Assembly: GCA_915066865.1 (NCBI GenBank)
Contig: CAJZEE010000006.1
Location: 1 to 50,303, forward strand
DNA from: an uncultured Veillonella sp.
Lineage (GTDB): Bacteria > Bacillota > Negativicutes > Veillonellales > Veillonellaceae
Length of the DNA stretch: 50,303 bases
Reading direction: 5' to 3'
This document shows, piece after piece, positions 33,690-43,066 of this stretch. The number at the start of each line of letters is the position of its first letter. Within the stretch, counting starts at the first letter, position 1. Made by a program: the position numbers and the translations under genes. The notes below the pieces were generated by a model. It did not search any database, was not told the DNA's origin, and was given only the letters and a program-made list of their open reading frames with translations.

Positions 33690-36137
33690 TTACACCTCTT
33701 TTCGCACAGGTGGTCTGGTATCAAAGGCATGGAGCAGTTCTTCAAATACAGGGTGGAACTGTATCACACCGACACGACCATATAAATCACTGATAAGGCA
33801 TTGCCCGTTTTCCAAATCACGCAATCGCTTCTGATTGTTTTCGTCCTCTGGGTCTACACCAAAAAAGGCTAAGGTCTTTTTAATCTCGTTAAGGTCAGTG
33901 GAACGAAATGCAAATTTTAAGCCGAGGTTATTTTTCAGTTTTTCATCTAAGAGGTCGTCTGTATTTTGGGTCACGAAATATACCCCAGCGTTCATAGCAC
34001 GACCAGCCCGAACCAGCTTCATAGATAGTGTTTTTCCTTGTGCTACCTGTAAAAAGCTCCATGCTTCGTCTAAATCTACAATCTTGAAAATGCTTCGGTC
34101 TGTATGGATAAAGTCTAAAGCAAAGGTACTAATGACAATCAGCATAGCAACGGATAAAAGCTCCATAGTGGTATATTCCTCAAAGGAAGTTTCCTTGTCG
34201 GGAAGTACCAAGTCCGCAACCTGTATAATGTTCAGTTGTTTTTCTAAGCTGATAGACTGCTCCACATAACCATTACTGAATAATAAATGTGCAAAGTCAT
34301 AGTCTGTAAAACTTTCGATATGGTCGGCTATACTGGTACTTAGTGGCGTATTCTCAACCCGTAATTCCTCAATCACTTTCATCAACCCTCGTACTTCACT
34401 ATTGGTTACTGCACGAATGGCTTTTCTAAGGATTGGGAAGCGTTCCCCATCACGAGAGGAAATCCCCGTAAGGAATGTCAGAATATCAATAGCCAGTGAT
34501 TCAGAATCTTTGGGATTTTTCATAATCACATAAGGGTCAAGTAAGCCTTTGTTTTTCTCATCAGAAGTCAGAGTGACGATATTGATTTCATGGGAAATCT
34601 CTGGCAAGGTTTCTTTCCATCTGCCACGTTCTGCTTTTGGGTCTACAATCACTGCTTGTGCCCCATAAAGCACCGCATAATAGACGATAAGGTTATTCGC
34701 AAAGGATTTACCACCACCCAGCGAACCAACAAAAGCCGACGCTAACGCATTGGTTACTGAACCCTTAACCCCTTGACTGGCAAGAGCAGGTTTCAGATAG
34801 ACATTGCGTCCAGTATCTAAGCTGTAGCCAACATAAATCCCCTCATTTTCCCCCAGCATTTGAGTAGCACCAAAACCTAAACCAGCGAGGAAATCAGAGG
34901 TCACGTATTGAATATAATCATTCATATAACGCTTGCTGGCAGGTAAAAATTCTTCATGTAAGCCGAGCATATCCCCAAATGGTCGTACCAGTTTTACGCT
35001 TAAATCGTCATAAAAATCTTTCACTTCATTACAACGACGTTTGAGTTCGTCAAGATCATTTGCTGATACCCTTACCACATAAGACAGCTTGTACATAGAT
35101 TCCTTGCTTTGGTCTAAATTGGTTTCCAGCTCATTCACACTTTCCAGAGCTTCCGCCACATTGGAGCTGGTTTCATTATCACTTTGCCAAGCGTGGTTAT
35201 CCAAGTCTTTCAGTTCTTTCTTTTTATTGCGGACAGTAGATAGGGCTTTACGATTCGCTACAATTTCCACATTCATTGACGTATCAATCGGGAATGTAAA
35301 TTGCTGTTGCTGGTAGTAGAAGATTTCAGAGGACGGGAAGTCCAGTTCTCCGACAATGCTGTTAATGGTAAAGTAAGCTACATAGACGGTTTCATCTTCC
35401 TGCTGGATTTTCAAATATCGCTGTTTTTCTTCCACCAAACAGCGAGTAGGCTTAATCAAGTCATAGTATTTAATCAGCGTTTCATTATCCAGCTTTTTCT
35501 TTGATAGATGGTACTCATACTCTTCATAGGCAGTGCCTGTCTGTCCGTAAAGGTGTTCAATCAGATAGCCGAAGTCGTCCTTATCTAACCTGCGGATTTT
35601 GAAACGACGAGAGATTTTATTTTCTAAGAGCTTTTCCATCTTCTGAAAACGCAGGATTTCATCATTACTCATACTAACAAAATCGCCCATCAGCTTATGG
35701 TTCACATCATAGACAAAATCAGACAAAGCATTTTTTGCTTCAACGGTAAGACTTTTCATAGAAAACTCCTGATCGTTGAGAAGCAACTTAAAGCCGATAA
35801 AGAAACGGTAGTTCACTTGATTTTCGCCAATCATGGATATTAAAGCGTCTGTCTGTTGGTCGATTTTGTCATAGGCAACCGCTTTGAGCTTGCCAGTGAC
35901 TTCATTTTTGGAACGCTCTTGTGCAGAACGTATGCTGGATTCTGTACTGATTTGTAAAGCATGAATTTTGCCATCACGATTTTGTGCGATAAGCTGTCTG
36001 AAAGAATCATGCACTTGTATTTTCTGTTCTGGACTTAGAAATGAGTAATTGTAAGGAACAAGCTCATAGTAAGCATAACATTCCCCGTCTTTATTCCAGA
36101 CGAGATTGTTTTCAATGTATTTAATTGGATATGCCAT
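33690..36137 (-). CDS. orf16: Tn916 Orf16, VirB4-family conjugation ATPase
   Basis: The 815-aa ATPase has Walker A GSLGGGKSFANN, Walker B region FKIVDLDEAW, and the conserved FVTQNTDDL segment. It powers the type IV secretion channel (ConE in ICEBs1). The start is the ATG at 36137 (MAYPIKYIE) with AGGAG 7 nt upstream; it overlaps the end of orf17 by 17 nt. Confidence 0.96.
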   Translation of the reverse strand: MAYPIKYIENNLVWNKDGECYAYYELVPYNYSFLSPEQKIQVHDSFRQLIAQNRDGKIHALQISTESSIRSAQERSKNEVTGKLKAVAYDKIDQQTDALISMIGENQVNYRFFIGFKLLLNDQEFSMKSLTVEAKNALSDFVYDVNHKLMGDFVSMSNDEILRFQKMEKLLENKISRRFKIRRLDKDDFGYLIEHLYGQTGTAYEEYEYHLSKKKLDNETLIKYYDLIKPTRCLVEEKQRYLKIQQEDETVYVAYFTINSIVGELDFPSSEIFYYQQQQFTFPIDTSMNVEIVANRKALSTVRNKKKELKDLDNHAWQSDNETSSNVAEALESVNELETNLDQSKESMYKLSYVVRVSANDLDELKRRCNEVKDFYDDLSVKLVRPFGDMLGLHEEFLPASKRYMNDYIQYVTSDFLAGLGFGATQMLGENEGIYVGYSLDTGRNVYLKPALASQGVKGSVTNALASAFVGSLGGGKSFANNLIVYYAVLYGAQAVIVDPKAERGRWKETLPEISHEINIVTLTSDEKNKGLLDPYVIMKNPKDSESLAIDILTFLTGISSRDGERFPILRKAIRAVTNSEVRGLMKVIEELRVENTPLSTSIADHIESFTDYDFAHLLFSNGYVEQSISLEKQLNIIQVADLVLPDKETSFEEYTTMELLSVAMLIVISTFALDFIHTDRSIFKIVDLDEAWSFLQVAQGKTLSMKLVRAGRAMNAGVYFVTQNTDDLLDEKLKNNLGLKFAFRSTDLNEIKKTLAFFGVDPEDENNQKRLRDLENGQCLISDLYGRVGVIQFHPVFEELLHAFDTRPPVRKEV

Positions 36138-36513
36138 AAAATTCACTCCTAACTGCTGTAATGGCTTCTTGTGGCTGGTTTCTGCCAAGCGTTACTTTTT
36201 TTCCTGCATAGGTCAGCTTTGGTCGCAGTGCATAAGCAATGACAGACTTCAAAAATCCATAAGGCTTTTTACCATCAAAAGTTTTTGTAGACATAAACCA
36301 TGTGAAAGCCACAGGAATCCCAAAGTATTTGAGAAATGCTCCCTCTATCATGGAAAGAGGGGGCAAGTTGCCAAGTATCATCACTGCAAAGAGTGACACG
36401 ACAAACCATGTCATTTGCGTAAAGGTTATGGGAAACGGAAGTCTAAAATCATTGATAGAATACAGTACCTTTTCCACAGACCAGATACTGGTATAGCTTC
36501 GTATTTTCTTCAT
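36121..36513 (-). CDS. orf17: Tn916 Orf17, TcpE-like conjugation membrane protein
   Basis: The 130-aa protein has two adjacent membrane segments (TWFVVSLFAVMILGN and FLKYFGIPVAFTWFM). It corresponds to ICEBs1 ConD and TcpE-type proteins of the channel. The start is the ATG at 36513 (MKKIRSYTS) with AAAGGAT 7-8 nt upstream; a longer frame reaching 36627 would run into ardA. Overlaps orf16. Confidence 0.9.
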   Translation of the reverse strand: MKKIRSYTSIWSVEKVLYSINDFRLPFPITFTQMTWFVVSLFAVMILGNLPPLSMIEGAFLKYFGIPVAFTWFMSTKTFDGKKPYGFLKSVIAYALRPKLTYAGKKVTLGRNQPQEAITAVRSEFYGISN

Positions 36514-36601
36514 GTAATCAATCCTTTCATAAAAAATAGGGGTAGCTGATTGAGCCACCCCGTAAAATAGAAAATCTGCCAGTAGTAATGTACCGACAGA
36601 T

Positions 36602-37099
36602 TTAATAGACGATTTCAAAAATCCCATGATTGGTTGAGATAAACGTTCCTGAAAGGTCTAAATCCCGACCATAGGCTTGATAATCAATATAGTTTTGAAG
36701 ACTAGCTGGTACTTCGCCTAAAGCACCCGTTTCTTCAATGTAGTAGCGTGCCACGTCATACATATCATCACAATCGGAATGAATGATAATATCCTCTTGA
36801 TGTTCGCTTAGTTCTTCAATGCTTGAAAAATGAGTGAGCAGAGCAGATAGCTCCGATTGTAATTCTTCGGGTAATTCCGATACCATTTCCCATAGTCGAT
36901 TGAGTTCGCCAATGGAAGTGTATTCGTCAACCGTAAAGGGTAACTCGTAGTCATGAATGGCGTATTCCTCATATTCATCATTCAAGCCGATTTTCTCTTT
37001 GACTTCCTCAAAGTCAATGGGAAAGGTAAACCACGCACCGACCAATTCGCCCTCATTGTATTTGCCTAAATTCGCAATATAGACTTGCATATCGTCCAT
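36602..37099 (-). CDS. ardA: Tn916 Orf18, ArdA antirestriction protein
   Basis: The 165-aa, very acidic protein mimics B-form DNA and blocks type I restriction enzymes, protecting the incoming element. The sequence begins MDDMQVYIANLGKYNEGEL and is rich in Asp/Glu throughout. The ATG at 37099 has AAAGGA 9 nt upstream. Confidence 0.95.
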   Translation of the reverse strand: MDDMQVYIANLGKYNEGELVGAWFTFPIDFEEVKEKIGLNDEYEEYAIHDYELPFTVDEYTSIGELNRLWEMVSELPEELQSELSALLTHFSSIEELSEHQEDIIIHSDCDDMYDVARYYIEETGALGEVPASLQNYIDYQAYGRDLDLSGTFISTNHGIFEIVY

Positions 37100-37215
37100 A
37101 TATTCACGTCCTTTCTTTGTAGAGATTCAAAAATCCCTACCGCACTTCGTTTGGTGTACCATTCCTTTGCGGAACATAAGAAAACCACTTATATTCCACA
37201 AAAGAACGGTTTTAT

Positions 37216-37437
37216 TTAAGCACCAATAATGCGATTGAATAGCTCTAGTAAAATGTCTTTTACTCCAGCAGCGTTGAAGACTAAGCCAACCGCAATAATC
37301 GCAATAATTAAAAAGCCAATCAGTTTGCTAAACTCACGCTTGAAGCCAAGATACAAGCCAATCACAACGATTGCTAAAAGCACCAGTGATTGAGCGTTTG
37401 ATAGAAACCAGTTATAAAGGTTTTGTCCAAAATTCAT
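37216..37437 (-). CDS. orf19: Tn916 Orf19, small conjugation membrane protein
   Basis: The 73-aa protein has two hydrophobic segments (SLVLLAIVVIGLYLGF and LIGFLIIAIIAVGLVF) joined by a basic loop. It is equivalent to ICEBs1 ConC and needed for the channel in that system. The ATG at 37437 has GAGAGGAG upstream. The 116-nt gap to ardA contains short inverted repeats. Confidence 0.9.
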   Translation of the reverse strand: MNFGQNLYNWFLSNAQSLVLLAIVVIGLYLGFKREFSKLIGFLIIAIIAVGLVFNAAGVKDILLELFNRIIGA

Positions 37438-37479
37438 AAAAATGTTCTCCTCTCTATATTCAATGAATTTGTATTTGAG

Positions 37480-38685
37480 TTATTTTTTTGTTGTTATCAC
37501 GTCCTGTTCTTTTACTGACTGTTGCTTCAAAATCTGCTTGTGTCGGTCTGTCAGTTTCGCATGGTCGAGAATGTCTTTTACAACCTGCGTCTGGTTGATT
37601 TCATCAAGTTTAATCGCAACCTTTAAGGTCGGGGCAACTTGATGAGATAGCCAGTTCAGCGTCCTTTGGAAGGAGTAAGGCTCTGGTTTTGTGGTTAGTT
37701 TTAATCGTTCACGATTGTTCCCAATAAACCAAGCCCATTCTTCATTCAGTTTCCAATCAGAACGAGGTTTGGAATCGTCTTTATCTACAAAACGGATATA
37801 CCGATTGATAATTTTAAAGGCGGTATGCTCTGGATTGTCATAGACGAGTAAATCACGGACTGCATAATAGGCACGCTCATTTTTCAATCGAATCTCAAAA
37901 CGGTTTTTTACTTCTGCGTCTTCAATGGGAATATCATTTTTCTTGTACTGCTCGTAGTCCTTTTCATAGATACAGAAATAAACTTCACTTTGTAATGAAC
38001 CGATATAGAGGGTGTTTCCCATACATTCCTTTTCCTCTTTGCGTACCAGTTCGCCACTGCGATAGCTTTTAAAACTGCGGAAGACGGAGATACATTCTTC
38101 CTGTTGGCACTTTTCAGTGAGTACAGGGATATTCAAAATCCCTGTCTTATCGTTAATGGCAAGGTCAAGGCGTTTCATCACACCGCCAGCCACCAAAACG
38201 TCCATAAAGAACTCATACCAGCTTCTTTGTTGTGCCAGAAGATAGCTTTCAAATTGTCTGCACCCACGACCTTTCAATTCCACCAGAACTCCTTTGTCCA
38301 GTTCATGGGAGCAAAGGACGAATATGTCGCCTAAAGCATAATGCTCTGAATAAGAATAGAAACCATAGTCCTCATGAAGAAAATAGGACAGTTTCAGTTG
38401 TAAGATGTTTTCGACCACCTGCTGTACGTCTGTTGTCGGAAAGCGAATCCTTACATAATCAAACAGCATTTCAAGGGGAGCGTCGGGATTGAAGCGTTCC
38501 AGAGCTTCCCAAAGGGACTGCTGTAAATCCTCTGATGGCTTGACTTTTCCTGTTTCAATATCGCTTAGATACTGCCTTGTAATACCAGTCGCAACAGCTA
38601 AACGGTTTTGAGATAGTCCATAAGCCAAGCGTTTTTCTTTTAAATGCTGTAACCAAGTTTGTTCATTCAGTAAAAATCCCTCCAA
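37480..38685 (-). CDS. orf20: Tn916 Orf20, relaxase (Rep_trans family)
   Basis: The protein is about 401 aa. An N-terminal XRE-like helix-turn-helix (YGLSQNRLAVATGITRQYLS) is followed by a replication-initiation domain of the Rep_trans type (MKRLDLAINDKTGIL). It nicks oriT in the gap upstream of this gene and starts rolling-circle replication and transfer. The start is unclear: TTG at 38685 overlaps a GGAGGG site, and CTG at 38670 is the other possibility; there is no in-frame ATG near. Confidence 0.93.
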   Translation of the reverse strand: MEGFLLNEQTWLQHLKEKRLAYGLSQNRLAVATGITRQYLSDIETGKVKPSEDLQQSLWEALERFNPDAPLEMLFDYVRIRFPTTDVQQVVENILQLKLSYFLHEDYGFYSYSEHYALGDIFVLCSHELDKGVLVELKGRGCRQFESYLLAQQRSWYEFFMDVLVAGGVMKRLDLAINDKTGILNIPVLTEKCQQEECISVFRSFKSYRSGELVRKEEKECMGNTLYIGSLQSEVYFCIYEKDYEQYKKNDIPIEDAEVKNRFEIRLKNERAYYAVRDLLVYDNPEHTAFKIINRYIRFVDKDDSKPRSDWKLNEEWAWFIGNNRERLKLTTKPEPYSFQRTLNWLSHQVAPTLKVAIKLDEINQTQVVKDILDHAKLTDRHKQILKQQSVKEQDVITTKK

Positions 38686-38862
38686 TCAAAAAGGCGTATG
38701 TCAACTTTTAAAGCCCATTTGACATACGCTGAAATTTTGTAAATCCCTTGTAACCAAAGGATTTTCTAATGTTTTTTTGACTGTTTCCTGTCGATTTGTA
38801 CCCCCCTGTTAGATACGGGGGGTTAAGTGCTGGCGTGGCTATTGCCACACCAGCCAGCAAGA
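38686..38862. other. oriT: Tn916 origin of transfer region
   Basis: This gap between orf20 and orf21 holds a perfect inverted repeat, ACCCCCC-10 nt-GGGGGGT (38800-38823), with TGTTAGATAC in the loop, the arrangement expected at the nick region of this family. A second hairpin, GTGGC/GCCAC (38836-38851), follows. Position and repeat match the known Tn916 oriT interval. Confidence 0.85.
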
Positions 38863-40248
38863 TCAGTCCACACCTGCGACTTCCGCTTCGCACGTCGCCT
38901 GCGTGGACTGTCTGCTGTTGGATAACTTTTTAATTTCCTCCAAGAAATCATATCCTTTTGGTACAAGGGGAGTATAAAACTCTGATATGACACTTGTTCC
39001 TACATCAACATAGCCACGACCTTTGATTCGCTTTAAGAAGAAATCCTTTTGTACGTCACTGCCAAACATCATGCCATAGCCCATTTCAGACATACGACCT
39101 AAAGCCACTCTGAAATTAAACTGATCACGGATTCCGTCGCCTAAATATTTTGCGTCTGGACGTTGACAAGCCAGTATTAGAAAGAAGCCAGCTTGACGAC
39201 CTAACATGACAATCTGTTTCAGCTTATTCATAACTGCGGTGTTTTCTTTTGTTCCCAGCATTTCCATGAAAGCGACGTATTCATCAAAGATTAAGAAGTG
39301 TGCCGGGAGACCTAAGTAAGCATAATTTTTGCCAGTCTTATAGTTCTTCATCTGCTTCATTTCCTCACTACGTTTCATCATTTCTTCATAGAATGTTTCA
39401 ATGCAAGAAAGCAAGTCTTCTTTTCTATAGTAGACATTTGCCATCACAGAACCTAAGTCCGCAAGGTCAGCATTTTTCGGGTCAAGAATATACAGTTTTG
39501 AATCTGTATGAAGCAAGGCTTCAATCAGTGTCAGTATAAAGTAAGTTTTACCGCCACCTGTACCACCAGCAATCAACATATGAGGGAGCTTATCATATTC
39601 CCACCATACGTTTTTCATTAAGCGAAGTTTACCATCTTTAGCTTCTACTTCATCAATAGAAATACGACTGGCTATGGTGTCATAGAGCAAAGTATATTCC
39701 ACATAGGAATCCTTTAACTCTTTATCCGTCAGCTCACAGTACAGGCCACTCTCTAATTTCTTTTCCAAGTGTAAGAGTTGGTCTTGATATTTTCCCAGCG
39801 TGATTTCCACCCGTATCTGTATCAAGCCATTTTTAAGTCGATAATACATTTTAGGGAAGTAGGTTATCTTTTCCTTTGTACGACCAGCACTATCTTTAAA
39901 GAAACCCTCTGTTTTGACCTGTTCAGATTCATACCACTTGTTTTCAAGTATCATCTTTGCCAGTTTTTGACGGTGGTAAAGTTGTTTAACCGTATCATAG
40001 CGAACCCGTTTGAATACAAACGCTACCAGCAAGCAGATAAGAATTGCGACACTGAAACTGATAATTAAATAGGGAATGTCAATCTTATCTGCTTGTGATA
40101 GGTTAAAATCCTGCCAGTTGATCTGCTGGATTGTCTTCACATGAAACAGTCCGACAACCAGCAGGAAAACAGGCAGGAGTGACGCTATCGTAAAATGAAA
40201 GACTAAATCTTTACCAGATGGGCGAATCCTTTTACCACGCTGTTTCAT
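38863..40248 (-). CDS. orf21: Tn916 Orf21, FtsK/SpoIIIE-type coupling ATPase
   Basis: The 461-aa protein has two N-terminal membrane segments, Walker A AGGTGGGKTYF, Walker B HFLIFDEYVAF and a later ILACQRPDAKY segment. It is the coupling protein that delivers the relaxase-DNA complex to the channel. The ATG at 40248 follows AAAGGAGACT. Its 3' end borders oriT. Confidence 0.95.
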   Translation of the reverse strand: MKQRGKRIRPSGKDLVFHFTIASLLPVFLLVVGLFHVKTIQQINWQDFNLSQADKIDIPYLIISFSVAILICLLVAFVFKRVRYDTVKQLYHRQKLAKMILENKWYESEQVKTEGFFKDSAGRTKEKITYFPKMYYRLKNGLIQIRVEITLGKYQDQLLHLEKKLESGLYCELTDKELKDSYVEYTLLYDTIASRISIDEVEAKDGKLRLMKNVWWEYDKLPHMLIAGGTGGGKTYFILTLIEALLHTDSKLYILDPKNADLADLGSVMANVYYRKEDLLSCIETFYEEMMKRSEEMKQMKNYKTGKNYAYLGLPAHFLIFDEYVAFMEMLGTKENTAVMNKLKQIVMLGRQAGFFLILACQRPDAKYLGDGIRDQFNFRVALGRMSEMGYGMMFGSDVQKDFFLKRIKGRGYVDVGTSVISEFYTPLVPKGYDFLEEIKKLSNSRQSTQATCEAEVAGVD

Positions 40249-40276
40249 GCGAAAAAGTCTCCTTTCTACCTAGCGA

Positions 40277-40663
40277 CTATTTGTCTTGTGTCGGTTCTTT
40301 CTTTGCTTGTGGTTGAGCTTTGAATGAACTAGAATCCTTTGTCAGCACAATATCGTCTGCCTTGATATACCAGTCAACATCTGCTCCTTGATAGGTGGCA
40401 GTAGCAACGGTGTCCGCAATGGGATTGATAAGTTCCACCCGTGCGTTATAATCAAACTCTTTCAAAGGCACGCTGGCAGGAATACTTACTTGAATCATGC
40501 GTCCTTGTCCTTTGGATTTTAAGTCATAGGTACGTTCCTTGATTTCATCTGAAACCGACCCGTCTTCATTTTGGATTCTCACTTCACGACGTAGAGCAGA
40601 GAATTTCAATTCTCCAAAAGTCGTGTCTTTATCTAATACAATGCCATTTGCTAATCTCATCAT
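40277..40663 (-). CDS. orf22: Tn916 Orf22, DUF961 family protein
   Basis: This 128-aa protein is related to Orf23 just upstream: both have LANG/FGxLEF-like N-termini, then a VELINP or VKLVNP segment and a final xxxDDI/DDM stretch. These paired small proteins are conserved in Tn916-type elements and affect relaxase processing in related ICEs, but the mechanism is not settled. Confidence 0.9.
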   Translation of the reverse strand: MMRLANGIVLDKDTTFGELKFSALRREVRIQNEDGSVSDEIKERTYDLKSKGQGRMIQVSIPASVPLKEFDYNARVELINPIADTVATATYQGADVDWYIKADDIVLTKDSSSFKAQPQAKKEPTQDK

Positions 40664-40678
40664 TTTTCCTCTCTTTCT

Positions 40679-40993
40679 TTATTCTTTTATCATGTCGTCA
40701 GCATGTAAAAGGTAATTTGTAAAACCACGAGTGCCGATTTTGTAGCCCTCTGCGGTAATACGTGGATTGACTAACTTCACACGTTCCTCAAAGCCGAAAT
40801 GTTTTTCGCCAGCTTCAGCAGGAAGCACCACCACAATATCATCTGCTCTTTGAACATCAGAATAGAGATTATAGCTTCTTGATAAGACAGTTAGCCGTCC
40901 GTTGATTCTTCGCTGAACGACTTTATCCTCGCCAGCAAATTCTAAATTGCCGAATGTTTTTTCCATGTTGGGAATCACAAATTTAAGTTCCAT
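40679..40993 (-). CDS. orf23: Tn916 Orf23, DUF961 family protein
   Basis: The 104-aa paralogue of Orf22 begins MELKFVIPNMEKTFGNLEF. The ATG at 40993 has AAAGGATAGG upstream. It is co-transcribed with orf22 from the left end and expressed mainly after circularisation, when the promoter reads across the joined ends. Confidence 0.9.
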   Translation of the reverse strand: MELKFVIPNMEKTFGNLEFAGEDKVVQRRINGRLTVLSRSYNLYSDVQRADDIVVVLPAEAGEKHFGFEERVKLVNPRITAEGYKIGTRGFTNYLLHADDMIKE

Positions 40994-41015
40994 ATTTTTA
41001 CCTATCCTTTCTTTT

Positions 41016-41090
41016 TTATTGGCTGAATGAATGTTTGATGGTCTTAAAGAGTGGGGAACGACCTTTTGATTCTTGATTTTTTGTTTTCAT
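41016..41090 (-). CDS. orf24: Tn916 Orf24, 24-residue peptide
   Basis: The frame encodes 24 residues, MKTKNQESKGRSPLFKTIKH then SFSQ, a small basic peptide. AAGGAAGTG precedes the ATG at 41090. It is the first reading frame at the left end of the element. Function is unknown. Confidence 0.6.
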   Translation of the reverse strand: MKTKNQESKGRSPLFKTIKHSFSQ

Positions 41091-41233
41091 AAGTTCACTT
41101 CCTTTCAAAATCGGGTAAAAAAATAGACACCTCATTTTTTGAAGTGTCTACCTATTAAATATTCAATTTTATTGGAAGTATCTTTATATCTTCACTTTTC
41201 AAGGATAAATCGTCGTATCAAAGCTCATTCATA

Positions 41234-41255
41234 AGTAGTAAATTAGTAGTAAATT
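41234..41255. repeat. integrase arm-type sites, orf24 end of Tn916
   Basis: Two perfect tandem copies of AGTAGTAAATT lie about 75 nt inside the end. They match the sites by int at 23435-23456. Confidence 0.85.
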
Positions 41256-41548
41256 GAGTGGTTTTGACCTTGATAAAGTGTGATAAGTCCAGTTTTTATG
41301 CGGATAACTAGATTTTTATGCTATTTTTATACTAAAAAAACTTCTATTATATATCAAATACCTATACCAATTAATATACTTTCACAACCAATTAGTTTAC
41401 TTTCACAATAATTGTATATAATATATGTATAAACCCTATAAAATTCAAAATAAAACTCATTTTTCTGTATATAACTTTCACAAAAGTATTGTGTAATTCC
41501 CCAAAAGTTATAAAATAAGAGTAATGTTATATAGAATTGAGGAATACC

Positions 41549-42661
41549 ATGAGACCTACCTATTTGACCATAAATACAAGTCTCGTTCGCGAGAATTTGC
41601 GTAAAATTAAAGATAGTTTACCTGAATGGAGTACGTCTACAGCTGTCATCAAGGCCAATGGCTACGGCCACGGCAGTGTTATGATGGGTCGTATTGCCGT
41701 GGAGGAAGGTTACGAATCCTTAGCCGTTGCTATTCCAGAGGAGTCCGTACCACTTCGCAATGCAGGTATTATGGTACCTATTTATTTATTAGGACTCACA
41801 AGGCCACAATCCTTTGAACTTGTGGCAGACACTAATTCGATTCCTGCCGTTTGTGAATCTACCGACTTGGAATCACTCAATAAAGTAGCTGATAATCACG
41901 ACATGATTATTCGCGTTGCTGTTGCCGTTGATACAGGCATGCATCGCATCGGTATCAAGCCTGAGGATGCCATTGAGTTTATCAAACGCATTGAGTCCTA
42001 CGAAAATTTGGAAATAGACGGATTCTTCTCCCACATGAGTAATGCTGATGCGGCGGATCAAACACATGCCCATAGCCAAACGCAAAAATTTCATCGCATG
42101 GTAGATGAAATACGAGCATTCCGTCCAGAAGCGGATTACCGTTTCTCCCTCGCCAACAGTGCAGGTCTTTTATCTGTCAAAGATAGTCTATTCACAGATG
42201 CTCGTCCTGGTATTATTCAATACGGTATCATGCCATCTCTTGATGTACCAAATCGATTGGGCTTAAAACCTGTTTTATCTTTCCATAGTGAAGTTGTTCA
42301 TGTACAACATATCCCTGCTGGCGAAGGCATTGGATATGGATCTACCTATATCACAACTGAGCCAATGACAATTGCTACTATCCCTGTAGGCTATGCGGAT
42401 GGCTACCCTCGTAGTTTATCCAATCGGGGCACCGTACTGATTCATGGCACTCGTTGTCCCGTAGTAGGTCGTATTTGTATGGATCAATTCATGGTTTCTG
42501 TTCCAGATACAATCACGGTAAAACCTGGCGATAAGGTGGTACTTCTAGGGTCTCAAGGTCATGAAAGCATTTCTGCTTTAGAAATTGCAGCCCTTGCTTC
42601 TACAATTCCTTATGAAATCTTTTGTGGATTCTCAGAGCGCGTACCACGACAATATATTTAA
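41549..42661 (+). CDS. alr: alanine racemase
   Basis: The 370-aa protein has the PLP lysine Lys35 in AVIKANGYGHG and the second catalytic base Tyr in GIGYGSTY, plus the family IPVGYADGYPR and GRICMDQFMV motifs. It makes D-alanine for peptidoglycan. The ATG at 41549 has GAGG 6 nt upstream; the TTG at 41537 contains that site. Tn916 now ends 220 nt upstream. The gene is followed by a very strong terminator. Confidence 0.96.
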   Translation: MRPTYLTINTSLVRENLRKIKDSLPEWSTSTAVIKANGYGHGSVMMGRIAVEEGYESLAVAIPEESVPLRNAGIMVPIYLLGLTRPQSFELVADTNSIPAVCESTDLESLNKVADNHDMIIRVAVAVDTGMHRIGIKPEDAIEFIKRIESYENLEIDGFFSHMSNADAADQTHAHSQTQKFHRMVDEIRAFRPEADYRFSLANSAGLLSVKDSLFTDARPGIIQYGIMPSLDVPNRLGLKPVLSFHSEVVHVQHIPAGEGIGYGSTYITTEPMTIATIPVGYADGYPRSLSNRGTVLIHGTRCPVVGRICMDQFMVSVPDTITVKPGDKVVLLGSQGHESISALEIAALASTIPYEIFCGFSERVPRQYI

Positions 42662-42675
42662 TCTATGTAAAATAA

Positions 42676-42723
42676 AGAAAGCCCGTATCACATGTAGAAG
42701 TCTACATGTGATACGGGCTTTCT
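42676..42723 (+). terminator. terminator after alr
   Basis: The perfect 23-bp stem runs from AGAAAGCCCGTATCACATG to CATGTGATACGGGCTTTCT with a 2-nt loop, 14 nt after the stop codon. Confidence 0.9.
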
Positions 42724-43066
42724 TGCTCTCCTATACCCAGCGTGCTGTAAAGCAGTTACGTTCTTATTGTGAGAGAGAGTATATATACCAAGTATATAAT
42801 CTTATGATTCGGAGGGAACCACAATTCATAAGGGGCCCTCTGAACGATAGATGGCATAGGAGAGAGTCAATGTTTATCTATCCAATCCAGAGGGCTGTGT
42901 GTAATTGTTTATTGTGTGTGTGTTGTTTATTGTGTGTGTTTTTGTGTGTTTTATGTGTTGTGTATGTGTGTGTAAGTGTATTTATGTTATGTGTGTATAG
43001 TTTTGAGTGCTTAGTGTTCGTTTTTGAAAGGGTTTGCTTTACAGCGCTATAGAATAGGAGATCAAC
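42724..43066. other. structured, GT/CA-rich region between alr and PepSY-2
   Basis: There is no gene. 42801-42832 forms CTTATGA/TCATAAG with a GGAGGGAACC loop. 42836-42904 forms CCCTCTG/CAGAGGG enclosing GATAGAT/ATCTATC. 42900-43010 is almost pure GT repeats on the plus strand, so the 3' region of PepSY-2 on the minus strand is CA-rich and G-poor. The 156-codon plus frame that crosses it is an artefact of the repeats. Confidence 0.6.

Larger units (their letters stand above)
23294..41328 (-). mobile_element. Tn916: Tn916 integrative conjugative element, complete
   Basis: The element spans about 18.03 kb with the canonical Tn916 order int, xis, orf8, orf7, orf9, orf6, tet(M), orf12, orf13 to orf24. 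The ends form imperfect inverted repeats: AAACAAAGTATAAATTTC inward from 23294 and AAAAATAGCATAAAAATC inward from 41328. Host DNA on the int side ends in TTTATTTTT and on the other side begins ATACTAAAAAAAC, the T-rich/A-rich target preferred by this element. The exact boundary is uncertain by a few bases because of homopolymers and the 6-bp coupling sequence. It moves by excision, circularisation and conjugation. I see no internal deletion and no extra resistance gene. Confidence 0.97.

Noticed and set aside
23294..41328. Tn916 as a novel or composite element
   Set aside because: Gene order, lengths and ends agree with canonical Tn916 and no extra cargo is present.
42900..43010. GT repeats as a possible CRISPR or tandem array
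   Set aside because: The units are irregular simple repeats with no conserved repeat-spacer pattern and no cas genes in the window.
42585..43052. 156-codon plus-strand frame rich in Cys, Val and Leu
   Set aside because: It overlaps the end of alr, crosses the terminator, and its composition comes from GT dinucleotide repeats; no ribosome site.
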